Assembly (NCBI GenBank): GCA_026770025.1
Contig: JAMXDE010000014.1
Coordinates: forward strand, 1,240,001-1,304,000
From: Craspedostauros australis
Lineage: Eukaryota; Bacillariophyta; Bacillariophyceae; Mastogloiales; Achnanthaceae
Reading direction: 5' to 3'
DNA: 64,000 bases
Of this stretch, positions 31,087-42,707 are shown piece by piece. The notes under the pieces are model-generated. The model ran no database searches. It worked only from the letters and a program-made list of their open reading frames with translations, and was not told the DNA's origin. Within the stretch, counting starts at the first letter, position 1. Each line of letters starts with the position of its first letter. Made by a program: the position numbers and the translations under genes.

Positions 31087-32890
31087 GCCACCTGATCGCT
31101 GGTGGGGTGCCACCTGATCGCTGGTGGGGTGCCACCTGATCGCTGGTGGGGTGCCACCTGATCGCTGGTGGGGTGCCACCTGATCGCTGGTGGGGTGCCA
31201 CCTGATCGCTGGTGGGGTGCCACCTGATCGCTGGTGGGGTGCCACCTGATCGCTGGTGGGGTGCCACCTGATCGCTGGTGGGGTGCCACCTGATCGCTGG
31301 TGGGGTGCCACCTGATCGCTGGTGGGGTGCCACCTGATCGCTGGTGGGGTGCCACCTGATCGCTGGTGGGGTGCCACCTGATCGCTGGTGGGGTGCCACC
31401 TGATCGCTGGTGGGGTGCCACCTGATCGCTGGTGGGGTGCCACCTGATCGCTGGTGGGGTGCCACCTGATCGCTGGTGGGGTGCCACCTGATCGCTGGTG
31501 GGGTGCCACCTGATCGCTGGTGGGGTGCCACCTGATCGCTGGTGGGGTGCCACCTGATCGCTGGTGGGGTGCCACCTGATCGCTGGTGGGGTGCCACCTG
31601 ATCGCTGGTGGGGTGCCACCTGATCGCTGGTGGGGTGCCACCTGATCGCTGGTGGGGTGCCACCTGATCGCTGGTGGGGTGCCACCTGATCGCTGGTGGG
31701 GTGCCACCTGATCGCTGGTGGGGTGCCACCTGATCGCTGGTGGGGTGCCACCTGATCGCTGGTGGGGTGCCACCTGATCGCTGGTGGGGTGCCACCTGAT
31801 CGCTGGTGGGGTGCCACCTGATCGCTGGTGGGGTGCCACCTGATCGCTGGTGGGGTGCCACCTGATCGCTGGTGGGGTGCCACCTGATCGCTGGTGGGGT
31901 GCCACCTGATCGCTGGTGGGGTGCCACCTGATCGCTGGTGGGGTGCCACCTGATCGCTGGTGGGGTGCCACCTGATCGCTGGTGGGGTGCCACCTGATCG
32001 CTGGTGGGGTGCCACCTGATCGCTGGTGGGGTGCCACCTGATCGCTGGTGGGGTGCCACCTGATCGCTGGTGGGGTGCCACCTGATCGCTGGTGGGGTGC
32101 CACCTGATCGCTGGTGGGGTGCCACCTGATCGCTGGTGGGGTGCCACCTGATCGCTGGTGGGGTGCCACCTGATCGCTGGTGGGGTGCCACCTGATCGCT
32201 GGTGGGGTGCCACCTGATCGCTGGTGGGGTGCCACCTGATCGCTGGTGGGGTGCCACCTGATCGCTGGTGGGGTGCCACCTGATCGCTGGTGGGGTGCCA
32301 CCTGATCGCTGGTGGGGTGCCACCTGATCGCTGGTGGGGTGCCACCTGATCGCTGGTGGGGTGCCACCTGATCGCTGGTGGGGTGCCACCTGATCGCTGG
32401 TGGGGTGCCACCTGATCGCTGGTGGGGTGCCACCTGATCGCTGGTGGGGTGCCACCTGATCGCTGGTGGGGTGCCACCTGATCGCTGGTGGGGTGCCACC
32501 TGATCGCTGGTGGGGTGCCACCTGATCGCTGGTGGGGTGCCACCTGATCGCTGGTGGGGTGCCACCTGATCGCTGGTGGGGTGCCACCTGATCGCTGGTG
32601 GGGTGCCACCTGATCGCTGGTGGGGTGCCACCTGATCGCTGGTGGGGTGCCACCTGATCGCTGGTGGGGTGCCACCTGATCGCTGGTGGGGTGCCACCTG
32701 ATCGCTGGTGGGGTGCCACCTGATCGCTGGTGGGGTGCCACCTGATCGCTGGTGGGGTGCCACCTGATCGCTGGTGGGGTGCCACCTGATCGCTGGTGGG
32801 GTGCCACCTGATCGCTGGTGGGGTGCCACCTGATCGCTGGTGGGGTGCCACCTGATCGCTGGTGGGGTGCCACCTGATCGCTGGTGGGGT
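31087..32890. repeat. Minisatellite, 82 x 22 bp
   Basis: Eighty-two tandem 22-bp units (core TGATCGCTGGTGGGGTGCC) plus a 7-bp partial unit, with no variant seen. The period is not a multiple of three, so three units give a 22-residue repeat; the minus strand is open in all three frames, explaining the long ORFs there. It lies just beyond the N-terminal end of mariner 2. Confidence 0.95.
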
Positions 32891-32897
32891 GCCACCT

Positions 32898-33344
32898 TCA
32901 CACGGTCACCAGTGCGTAGCATAATTGCAAGGTGAAGAGTACAGTGGTTGCAGGATGGCGTGTGCTGTGTTGATGGAGGATGCAGTGTACTTCAAAGGGG
33001 CGTCGCGACGCACACTAGAATCACAAGGACAGCGACACAGCGCATCGCATCACCAGCCATCAGCGCACAGCACGGCGCAGCGCGTCATAGGGGGCATGGG
33101 CAACATTGGAGGACGGTCACAAGGTGCATCGTATCGTCCACTCCTCCGATGTGGAGGGTCACAGTCATTGTACATTGTTGTACAAGCAATGACTACAAGC
33201 AGCAGAGAATCAACAGCAGCTCCTCCCAGATGCGCAGTGTTTCCGTTGTCCACTTTGTGAGGACAGTTTTGGTGTTGTGGAATGGAGGCGAAATTCGGGA
33301 CTCGCAAAGTGTTCCCATTGGTTGGCACATTCGGTAGAATCAAG
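32898..33344. other. Spacer between minisatellite and Copia, no gene
   Basis: Short overlapping ORFs without motifs. No feature identified. Confidence 0.5.
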
Positions 33345-33347
33345 TTA

Positions 33348-33515
33348 CAACACACGTGAAACCCAATTAGAGTGAAAAAGAGTAAAGATGCAGATTATGA
33401 GTCTTATCGATGTCGTATGCGTCATTGTATTGGCTGCATTACTGTGTTGTCCATGATTGGTAGCAGCGTCTATCGTGTAACGCCGTTTCAACGGTTTCAT
33501 ACATATCCCGGTTTG
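33348..33515 (-). repeat. 3' LTR of the Copia element
   Basis: Homologous to 39543-39707, starting at ACACACGTGAAACCC and ending CATATCCCGGTTTG on the plus strand. Many substitutions separate the two. Boundaries are approximate. Confidence 0.7.
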
Positions 33516-33686
33516 GTCCCCTCGATGCGCGGTGGCTGTGCTAGCCATCGTATCGTCACATTTTGGTTGCATTCGGGATGTACCTGCTGCATGCCCCACA
33601 TGTGGACACCGCAGGGCGCTCATCCCACCAACCATGAGCAGCGTCCATGATTGACCACCCTTGGGTACTGTTACGCAGCGCCGAGG

Positions 33687-36600
33687 TCAGAAGAGGACCC
33701 GTTGTGCTTGTTCTTTTCGTTTCGGTCCTTGTTGTTGCTTCGTGAGCATGTCGGATAGATTGGTTTCTGATGGTTCATGTTGGACCACCCGGATACCCGC
33801 AGCAATGCTTTCTCTGACGAAGTGATATGCGATGGCATTGGCTTTCTTCCGCAATTGTGATTCTGGTAGTGAGGAGTTGTATTCCACGCTCTGATTGTCG
33901 ACACGTACGTCCGCTGGTCCATCCAGTGGGATGCCCATCATGCGAAGCTTGTATCTCATACCGATGATGATTTCGGTTGCGACCTTGAGCGCCGTGAACT
34001 TGCTGCCGAATGTGGATGTCTCAATGCTGTTCTGTTTCTTGCTGTACCATAGTATCGGTGATGTATTCAAAAACAAAAGCACACCAGTGCGTGAGAGTCG
34101 CGTGACGCGGTCACCTGCATGATCAGCGTCAACCAAGCACGTCATTTGGATTTCCTTTCCGCGCGGCGGTGGCATGTCAGCAGGTAGTTGTTCATGAGCA
34201 TCGGGGTAGAAATCGTTCCAGTTAGGTTGCATCACAGGCGGTTTGTCAATGTATGCATTATCAAAAACAAGGCAAGAACGATCGTGAGATTTGAGGTATG
34301 CGAACATGTGAAAGAGAGCATGCCAATGACCAATTCGTGGCGCAACACAATACGATGCCATCATCGATGTTTCACAACATATGTCAATGCGTCCAAGCTC
34401 AACAGTCCAGCGCAGTATACCGATCAGTTGCTGGTAGAATGTCATTTGCTCGGAATCACAGAGCTGTGATCCGTCCAATTCGGGTCGATATTTGTTCCGG
34501 CAGGATGCTGGGTGCTTTTGTCTTGAGTCGTTGATTGCGTTCGGTGAGATATTTCGTGACGATCTTGAGAGCGGCTTTGATGTATTCTTGTGAGCCCATG
34601 CTCCATTTCGGACGTGATGGATCAGCAGTGAGATGGAATTGTGAGATGGTGGATCCAAGATATGTTGTAGGAGGGCCAATGGAACTCGGTTTGAGGAAAA
34701 AGTGTGAGTCAATCGCATCGAGGATGCGTCGCGGTTGTTTGGATACAGCAAGGATGTCATCGGTATACACGAGCACGTATTCGTATTATTCTGACCCATC
34801 GCTCGCAACAGCAGGCTTCATCCAGACGTCGCTGTCAGCACAGCAGGATGTGAATCCCAACGAATCGCGCAGTGTCTCGGCCAGATGTGCTCTCCATGCT
34901 GCTCCACTGGACTTCAGTCCGTACAGGGCCCGACAAATGATGGCGATCTTCCCCTGGTTGGATCCGAATTCCAGACCACATCGTGTATATATGCGTTCCC
35001 GACACGGTGCATTGAGGTATGCGTTCTGAACATCCGCGGCAAGGATGTCCAAGTCATTGAGTGCAGCAACCAAGAATGCGATGCGTACGCTTTTGTGTGA
35101 CACCACACTTGCGTATGTGATTGTTGCGGGTGCTTCCGTCATGTGTCCCCCAGCGACGAGTCGCGCCTTTCTTGTGAGGTCCACCTTCACGGCGAATATC
35201 ATGTGGCATTCCATGTATTGGTAGCCCACAGGATCAGGAGTGTCGATCTCCTTAATGTCGAATGCTGGCCGCACTGCCTTCATCTCCTTTGCGATAGCCT
35301 TGCACCACAGGTCCGTGCCTGTAGCTGCGTCGATAGCGAGTGCGTGACGCACTGAGGTAGGAAGCTCCACACCAAACATTTCGTCCTTTCGGACGTGTCG
35401 TCGTTTCGTTGCCATGATAATGCGTTGTCGTTTGTGCAGGGTATGTGGTACCCACCACTTGAATGCGGGTTCGTTGATGGGTTTGTTGGCTTCCGCGTAT
35501 TTGGCAACGCGTACTGGGTCGGCTTCCTTTGCGTCACGTAGATGGATCCAGGATGTGGACCCGTCTTTCCATCGGATGCAAAGCTTCCAGCCTTTTGTGG
35601 ATTTGGAGTGGGGAGAAGGAGAAGCAACAGGGGCAAGCGTTTGTGATCAATGATTCCATCCATCAGCATAGTAGTGTATCCATCATTGTCAATGCGCGCG
35701 TAGATGTTCTCCGTGATTTGATTGGCACTGAACACTTCATGGTGACCATCAAGAAATTCGACTTCGTATTGTGCGGTGTCAAGGATTGTATTCGGATGAG
35801 AGCGGCCGATGAGATTGCCTTCTGTGTCACGTTTGCGTCGTTTGACTGTCCCATGTTGCATTTCGTCCCCTGTCGGAAGAATGACTTTGGTTGCAATGTA
35901 TTTGGCATAGGCTTCACTGGTGATGTCGTCTGGCTCCATGATCTGCTCCAACGGTTTGGTATTCTGTAAGAATGCAATGTCGTCTGCGGTATCGTCAACG
36001 TCGTCGCCATCGTCTTCAATTATGATGCCTTCCATGCGATACTTCCACTTGGAACGAAGTGCATCCATGAATTCGTTGCATTTGTTTGCGATGATGTCGC
36101 TGTGTGTATCGTCGTGAGAGAGAGGTAGAACAGAGGATTTGGAGACAACAACGCCATTGGCAGTGAGGATGTACGAACATATGGCGTCACCGACGGAGCG
36201 GCTTGGCCCAAGATATCGACCGAGTTGCTTGACATTCATGGAGGCGTCTTGGATGTTGATATACCAAACAAAGTCAAACCAGCCGAATTCAGCAATGTGG
36301 GAGATGTCTGCAGTATCACCGGACAAGATGGTTGCCGGTGTTTCGCCGTGTAGATCGTGGATGGCGAGTGCAGTGTGACTGCGTATCTCGGCACAGTATT
36401 CGAAACAGTGGTCCCACAAATACTCCGGTGCATCCGTTGAAGTCATCAATTGTCGGTAGTGTCGGCGGAGTTCACGGATGGTTGCTTCTGCTTTGTTCTG
36501 GTTGTGGATGTATGCTTCAATCGGTCGGATGGAGACTTGTGCTGTGTAACTTGCGATGGAATTCGCCAGCCACGAGTTCTTTTGCGTTGTCTGGAATGAT

Positions 36601-37551
36601 TGTGTGTGGGATGCCGTGATCACGAAACAGTTTGTCAAGTGTGAGATGCACTTCTTTGCGTTCCGCCATTGGGTACACCCGGACCCAGTGAAACGGTGTA
36701 CAGTATATCATGGCGCATTTGTTGCCACGAATCGACTTGGTCTTCGCATGCATGGTATCGGCATAAAGTTGGGTGTTGAGCCGACGATATCGTAGTTGCA
36801 TGGCGTATGGGTTGAGACGACGTGTTCCTGACGCGTATCAGAAGTCGCGAACAGCCAGTTGTGTGGTTGCTTCTAGGGTACGTGATTTGGCTTCCGTCCC
36901 AATACGCCAGCGTTGCGCGAGGACATCAGGTGTGATAGTCCCCTTTCGACTGGACGTGTGAGTGTCATGGATGTTGATGGAGGATATGATTTGTTGTGAT
37001 GAGAAGGACGCACGGATGGCATCTTTGTCGTCCCCTGAAGACCATTGGTCTGGATCCCATGTGGCCTCCTGTGTCATCATGATGTGTATACAGTCACGAT
37101 CGGATTGGACTTCTTGTTGTGTTGGCTTCCTCATGTGGAAGTAGGAAATGGTACCCTTCAGTCGCAGCGGGATGTGGAGATCGTCGTAGGATGAGACCAC
37201 AGAATGGTCCTCCAGTTTCCGTTCATGCTCTTTGATCATGAGCAGAGGAACATCATTCACAACTATACCCGCAGCCCTCATTTGGTTTGGGCACAACAAA
37301 GGGTGTTCAAGACGAGGAAAGTAGATCGATTGTGGAAAGAAAAGAATGAATTCTTGATATGTATTTGGATCATCATATGCTATCGCAGCTGTGACGATTG
37401 GTGCGTTGTCGATGGACCCAAGTGAGTCAATAAAGGGAGTTGCAGTGACAGTTTGGTTGGTCTGATGCACAATGTACGCAGTGTCACCAAAACAGCATGT
37501 ATCCGCATGCGAATCGAGCTCTGCCCGTGGGGTATCAGATGGTAGAGACAT
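33687..37551 (-). pseudogene. Copia pol region (protease, integrase, RT, RNase H)
   Basis: Reading along the minus strand: protease RAELDSHADTCCFGD near 37,510; integrase with TGA at 36838-36840 (..AVRDF-stop-YASGTRR), then KCAMIYCTPFHWVRVYP and HTIIPDNAKELVAG, a frameshift near 36,550, and HNQNKAEATIRELRRHY; reverse transcriptase from about 35,415 with ILAADVQNAYLNAP, a TAA at 34786-34788, then YVLVYTDDILAVS; RNase H after a further frameshift near 34,480 with CLVDADHAGDRVT and ILWYSKKQNSIETSTFGSKF. It ends NLSDMLTKQQ. At least three frameshifts and two stops show that it is dead. Protease and integrase motifs resemble diatom Copia lineages. Confidence 0.85.
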
Positions 37552-39086
37552 GCTGACGGATGTGAGCCGTCTGGTGTGACCGCGTGGTCAGGAACGTCCT
37601 TGTTGGTTGCGACAAGTAGCCATGCTGCCAATGCCAGCTTGATTATTGGTACCGGCTTGACTGTCGCCTTGGTTCGTAGCGTCGGATGGCCCATAGTGAC
37701 CAGCCGTTTCTTCATGAGAGCGTTTCGATGGCCTGTTTCTGCCCACCGACATAACCCCACAGCGCTTGTCTCGTTCGCATGCATCTCAAGTGCCTTGGTC
37801 TTCTGTGCAGACGACATGACCGACCATTCCTCTGGTGAGTAGTGACGATCAGTGATGACCATGTCAGGGTCGTATTTCTTGGGTTTGCCTTGGCCTCCGC
37901 GACCGCCCTTGCTTGGTGTTCCGTTGCAGTTGCCACGACCGCCTTTGCCGCGTCCCATAGAACCAATGGAGCGTCTGGGCGACGCGAGCTGTTTGCGATC
38001 GAGTACTTCGCTCAGGACATTGTTTGCACCAGGTAGATCTTCACGAAGGGCTTCGTTGATCGTGATAGCAACGCATGCACTGTCGAGACGGGAGTCGCGG
38101 ATACCATCGATTAGGTGGCGTACTTTCGCCGTGTTCACGAGTGGTTCACCGCATCGTGCCATGTCTTCGTATGCGCCTTTCATGATCTGTGCGTATCGTT
38201 CGAATGAGAACTGGCGTGACTTGCCGTCATAGAAGCTGGTTGCAATCGTCTTGGATGCTGCTGCCTTGGTACGCGCCTGAAAGGAGTCGCCGTGATAGTG
38301 TTCCTTGAGAGCAATGAATGCTGCACGACCATTGCGTGCGCGCTCGAAGCCTTGGACCCAAGCCCATGCAGGTCCGCCGTGAGTGACATGGCGAACGACC
38401 TGCCACACTTTTGCGTTGTCAGCGTCGTAGCGGATGCCTTCATGGATCGCTCGGTCAATGAGCTCCTCCTTCATGGTGGGTACACCGAATCCGGTGTTGA
38501 TTGGAGGCGTACGGTCTTCGGGTTTACGCGTATCTTCACGGATCACGTAGGATAGCGGAGTGTCAAGCGCGCCATGGGTGTTCTCTAAGTAGTTCTGGAT
38601 GTCCTCGAGACTGTCACGGACTCGGTCCACTTTGACCAGCCGTTCCGGCATGTCCATTTCGGTTTCCTTCTTGATGCGTTGTTCCTCGAGAAAGAGTTCC
38701 CATAGCGCAACGAGGCGGTTCATGGGTGCCTCTGCTGCTGTGAAAGGGCGTTGAATGCATTGGAAGTGGAATCGTGCATAACGGAGCTGACGAAGCTTGG
38801 TTTCATGAACCCAACCAACAATGATGCCTGGATCCTTGATTTGCGATGGTATGTTGCCCTTGGCTCCTGTCTTGTATGCTGGGTTTTCGATGAACCCACT
38901 GCCATCACAGATACGCTTGTACAGGGCAGTAACACTGTCATCAGTGATGGACAGGAAATCATCGAACTTCGTGAGACCTTGATCCTCCAAAGCGTCTGCG
39001 ATGTCATCGTCTGGGAAGTTTAACACGTCCTTGCAGTAGGAACGCATTTCGTTGATGTTAGCGTTTGCGTTTGCGGCGGCTGCCAT
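37380..39086 (-). pseudogene. Copia gag-like region
   Basis: Starts at the ATG at 39086-39084 (MAAAANANANINEM). It includes LNFPDDDIADALEDQG, a capsid-like middle region (AWAWVQGFERARNGRAAF, LKEHYHGDS, FSFERYAQIM), a Gly/Arg/Lys-rich segment (MGRGKGGRGNCNG) and DRHYSPEEWSVMSSAQK just before the protease. The gag frame runs past the protease start, which lies in another frame, so the gag-pol junction needs a frameshift. Gag packages the element's RNA in cytoplasmic particles. Confidence 0.75.
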
Positions 39087-39542
39087 GTTGGTGGTGTTCG
39101 TATGTAGTAGTGATGAAAGAAGAGGGAGTTGTGTTGACAAGAAAATGACACTGGGACATGGTGTGTCTTCGTCGTGCAAATGGTTCAACGTGTGTTTTCG
39201 CGGTATCGATCCACGATGAGAAGCACTGACCGGGCAGCGTGGCACACGATCTTTCGCTGATAACAGTGTGTGTCTCTGTAGGAATTTCCGTGTGACCTAT
39301 GGTTGGTGCGTCCACCAGTGTCATCACACCTCGCAATGCGAATGGTGAGATTACATCCCGTTGACGCCGGTCACTTTGCGTCAACACATCATGGTCAAAG
39401 GGGATGCAGCACAATACAAGCAGTGCCGGCTTGGTGACGGTCCACCCTCAAAGCGGGGTCCCAGTATTATCGTCGCCTCTTCAGGCGGTCCCTGCACGCT
39501 CGCACATGCCCGCATAAGCGGATGAGAATGATAAACCAAGAT

Positions 39543-39707
39543 ATTACACACGTGAAACCCAATAAAGATGAAAAGTGGCAAAGATGCAGATTATGAGTCT
39601 TATCGATGTCGTATGCGTCAGTGCAGTTGCTTGATGATTATGTCGTTCATGATTGGTAGTGATGTTTATCGTGTAACGCCGTTTCAACGGTTTCATACAT
39701 ATCCCGG
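39543..39707 (-). repeat. 5' LTR of the Copia element
   Basis: Partner of 33348-33515. On the minus strand it would carry the promoter. Boundaries are approximate. Confidence 0.7.
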
Positions 39708-39710
39708 TTT

Positions 39711-40339
39711 GATTAGACGTTGACATGCAAATTCAAATTTGATCTCTCGTCACATGTCACAAATCTCCTCACATTTTGCCGCCAAATCGAATTTTGCTTT
39801 TCTGCGGTGGTGTGCTGTGCTTGTGGCATGTTCATGTAGTTCTTGTATTGTCACCTTCTTGCATTCCTCCTGCTCAGTTCACTTCCATCAATGCTAGTCT
39901 TCTCTATCCACCCATCAGTACCAATCAGCATCATGCCCGACCTAGATTGATAACTAGCTAGAATATCCTAGTCTCCCAATTGAGTCCAGTCATGTATCTA
40001 CTGTTGCCAGTACTGGATCGAGTCCAGTAACGTCCGTGATTGAGACCAGTCAGCCGAGTTCAACCATGCAAGACTCGACTCAGTTGTATCTGCGGTGTCA
40101 ACATATGGAAACATGCAACCACCAAAACTTGACGCCAAAACATGGAAGCAAAGTAAATGGGCGACCAGGTGGCGCAGGTTTGGAATTCAGGCGTGGTTCT
40201 TGGAACAAGCACGGAGTAAGCAGAGGCGGCATGGCAGAGTGCGCTACTTGTGGAGTAACGCGAAGTAGAGCAGGTGGAGGCAAGAAGGAAGGTAATCATA
40301 ATCTACAGTTATCCCTCCATCATCTGCTGGCATAAGGCA
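39711..40339. other. Spacer, no gene seen
   Basis: No coding sequence supported. Probably the left flank of the two-ORF Harbinger-type unit; no TIR located. Confidence 0.45.
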
Positions 40340-42506
40340 ATGCCCGTCTCTACCAGGAAAGCTGCGTCGAAGGACGCCAATCCTTCTCCCTCCAAGAAGC
40401 AACGCTTGCCATCCTCTCCATCCGTGCGCCCGTTTCCATCGGATCCAATCAATCGCAAGGAACTGTTTGCGCCATCTACTGGTGAGAAGCTTCTGTCTCC
40501 ATTGGGTATGGGTGGTAAGCAACACATTCCACCACCTACAACAAACAAGCTGTTGCCTCCTACACTCAAAGGCGCGACCTTCGACAACGAGTGTGATGTT
40601 GAGGTCCTCACCAACAACGAACAGGTTCGCACACTCAATGCAACCAACGAGAAGCTCTTCGTTCACGTGCACATCACCACTGACAATGGCATGATTCTTG
40701 ATACCTCCAAGGCCACTGTGCAGGCCTTTGGACATGGCGTCGATGCGAATACAAAAGTGCATGTCTCTGTCTGCGTCCTGACTCTGGCACCACCTTCCGC
40801 ACCATCCATCCAACCAGCAAAGAAAGGCAAGCGCATCCAATGCCACAGTGCTGGAGACAACGAAACCTACTGCCCCAAGGGACGCAACAGAACCATAGCC
40901 AGGAAATCAAGCAGCGAAAGATTCCAAAACAAACACAGCAAGGACAAGACAGATGCATTTGAAACCATGCACAAGGTTTTGCGGGAGCTCGGAGTGAAGA
41001 ACCTCACTGCTGTTCTAGCCGACTTGCCGCGTTGCGGATTTGAATTGGGACGCAATTCCGACAGGCAAGTGTGGAGCAAAGCGAAGAAGATCTTTGTGGT
41101 GGCCTCCAATGCGCTGTGGAAAGTGCTGATCCCAGTCACGACCTTGCCAGTTCCGCAGATGGAGCAAGTGGTGGCATTCGTGCGCGCAGGAGTGGACTTG
41201 CCGCCAGTCAAGCTAGCCCTCAACCTCTACACGATTTGCCTTGTCGGTGAGAAGAACATCGCATGTACAGCAAGGTGCATTCTCGCCATGTCCGCATCGC
41301 CACGCCAGTGCACAACTTCCTCACCTGGTACAAGAGCGAACTTCCTGACGTTCAGCGTCTCAACCTCTTGCCACAGCAATACACCATCACGCGGGGCCAG
41401 CTCCTCACGCTGCGCAACTACTACGAACTGTTGCACGAGGGCAATGTGCTTGGTGCTGCTGTCTACAACTATCGCGTCAGCACATACAGCTTGGCTGGCG
41501 TGATACTCAAACCTGAGTATCCATTTTTCCAAAATCCCAAAACATCCAATGTCGTCCTCATCGACCATCTGATGGGGATGGACACCAAGCCTTGGGAGAA
41601 GGACATTGGCGCCAGCTGGATGGGGGTGACTGTGGACCTCGAAGCTCTGCACCCCAGCATGTACAAACCAACAAAGCGTACGTGCAAGAAGACTTGGTAC
41701 CAATACCGGTTCGAGACCCTCATGGCGGAAACGGTGGAGTTCAAGCGCAATGCTCCAAAGAGAACGGGAGATGATAGTGAGCCATCAACACCTCATCTCC
41801 ACAAGCTCCTCACCCTCCATCAGCACTACAGCAGCTTCAAGAGCACAAAGAAGCAAGCCACAGCTCGCGAAAAGAAAATGAGAGCCGTGGCGGCAGACTT
41901 CCACAAAGCTATGTTTGGGAAGAGGACGAAGAAGTCCGTCGCCAGCGATAAACCAGATGCTGCTGATGACGATTCGAAGCCTCCTTCCCCAAAGAAGAAA
42001 GCAAAGCAACTGGACCATTGGGAAGATACCAAAAAAATGCTGACATCGTAAAACGCCTGGTGGAATCGAGGAACAAGCAGTTGGAGACAGGCTGGATGGC
42101 GACTGCAAAGAGAGGTAAGTACGAAGAATGCCTGTCTTGCCAACTCGATGAACTGGCACACCAGCAATGACTTGCATCCCAACAACAAGTGGAGCGAGAG
42201 CAGCGCGAGTTTGATGAACGAAGACGCATCTTCAATCTCCAGCAGCTCGAATGGGAGCAGAATCGTCACCAGCACGAACAGCAAATGGAGGAAGCTCGCC
42301 GTCAGGAACGCGCGCAGACAGAACAGCAGGCTGCATTGACCCACGGCCTCCACTCCATGCTCCATGCAATGACCAAGTTCTTCCATGACAGAGATTCCAT
42401 CAGTGACACAAAAAAATGTAATCAACAAACAGCACACACACACATCAGCAATTTGCTGTACAACTCGTCTGTGTGCGCTTCTCATACTAATCCTGCGATA
42501 CAGTAG
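40340..42506 (+). pseudogene. Putative Harbinger ORF1 / accessory protein, broken
   Basis: Starts MPVSTRKAASKDANPSPSKK at 40340 and runs through FDNECDVEVLTNNEQVRTL, KLFVHVHITTDNG and RCGFELGRNSDRQVW. It shifts frame near 41260 to MYSKVHSRHVRIATPVHNFL, then reads VLIDHLMGMDTKPWEKDIGA and SWMGVTVDLEALHP. Further lesions occur near 42050 and 42168 before a coiled-coil-like end (VEREQREFDERRRIF, QQMEEARRQERAQTE). I know no domain for it. It is convergent with the Harbinger transposase at 42708-43978, and two-ORF layouts are normal for that superfamily, so I infer an accessory role. Confidence 0.45.
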
Positions 42507-42707
42507 GGCACACATGCGCGCGAATTCAAAACAGATACACATGGTAACGAGTAATTTTACATACACCCACTGATAGACGCCATCATGCACGTATCTGCCA
42601 CATGCATATGCAACATAAGAATATGAAGAGGTGGCACATCGGTATAATATGGCATGGCATAGAATAGCAGATATTCTCCAAAAGTCTGATTTCTATTTGT
42701 ATTATAG

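Larger units (their letters stand above)
33345..39710 (-). mobile_element. Degenerate Copia-type LTR retrotransposon
   Basis: Minus-strand element with gag, protease, integrase, reverse transcriptase and RNase H in Copia order, flanked by related repeats of about 165 bp (33348-33515 and 39543-39707). The repeats share ACACACGTGAAACCCAAT, GATTATGAGTCTTATCGATG and CATATCCCGGTTTG but differ at many positions, so the insertion is old. A primer-binding-site-like TGGTTTATCATTCTC lies inside the 5' repeat (minus strand, near 39,530). Exact LTR ends and target duplication were not fixed. Confidence 0.85.

Noticed and set aside
31087-32890. CRISPR-like array
   Set aside because: Units are contiguous 22-mers with no spacers; this is a eukaryotic minisatellite.
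30969-32922. 600-745-codon minus-strand ORFs with a 22-residue repeat
   Set aside because: They are translations of the 22-bp minisatellite in its three frames and have no independent coding evidence.
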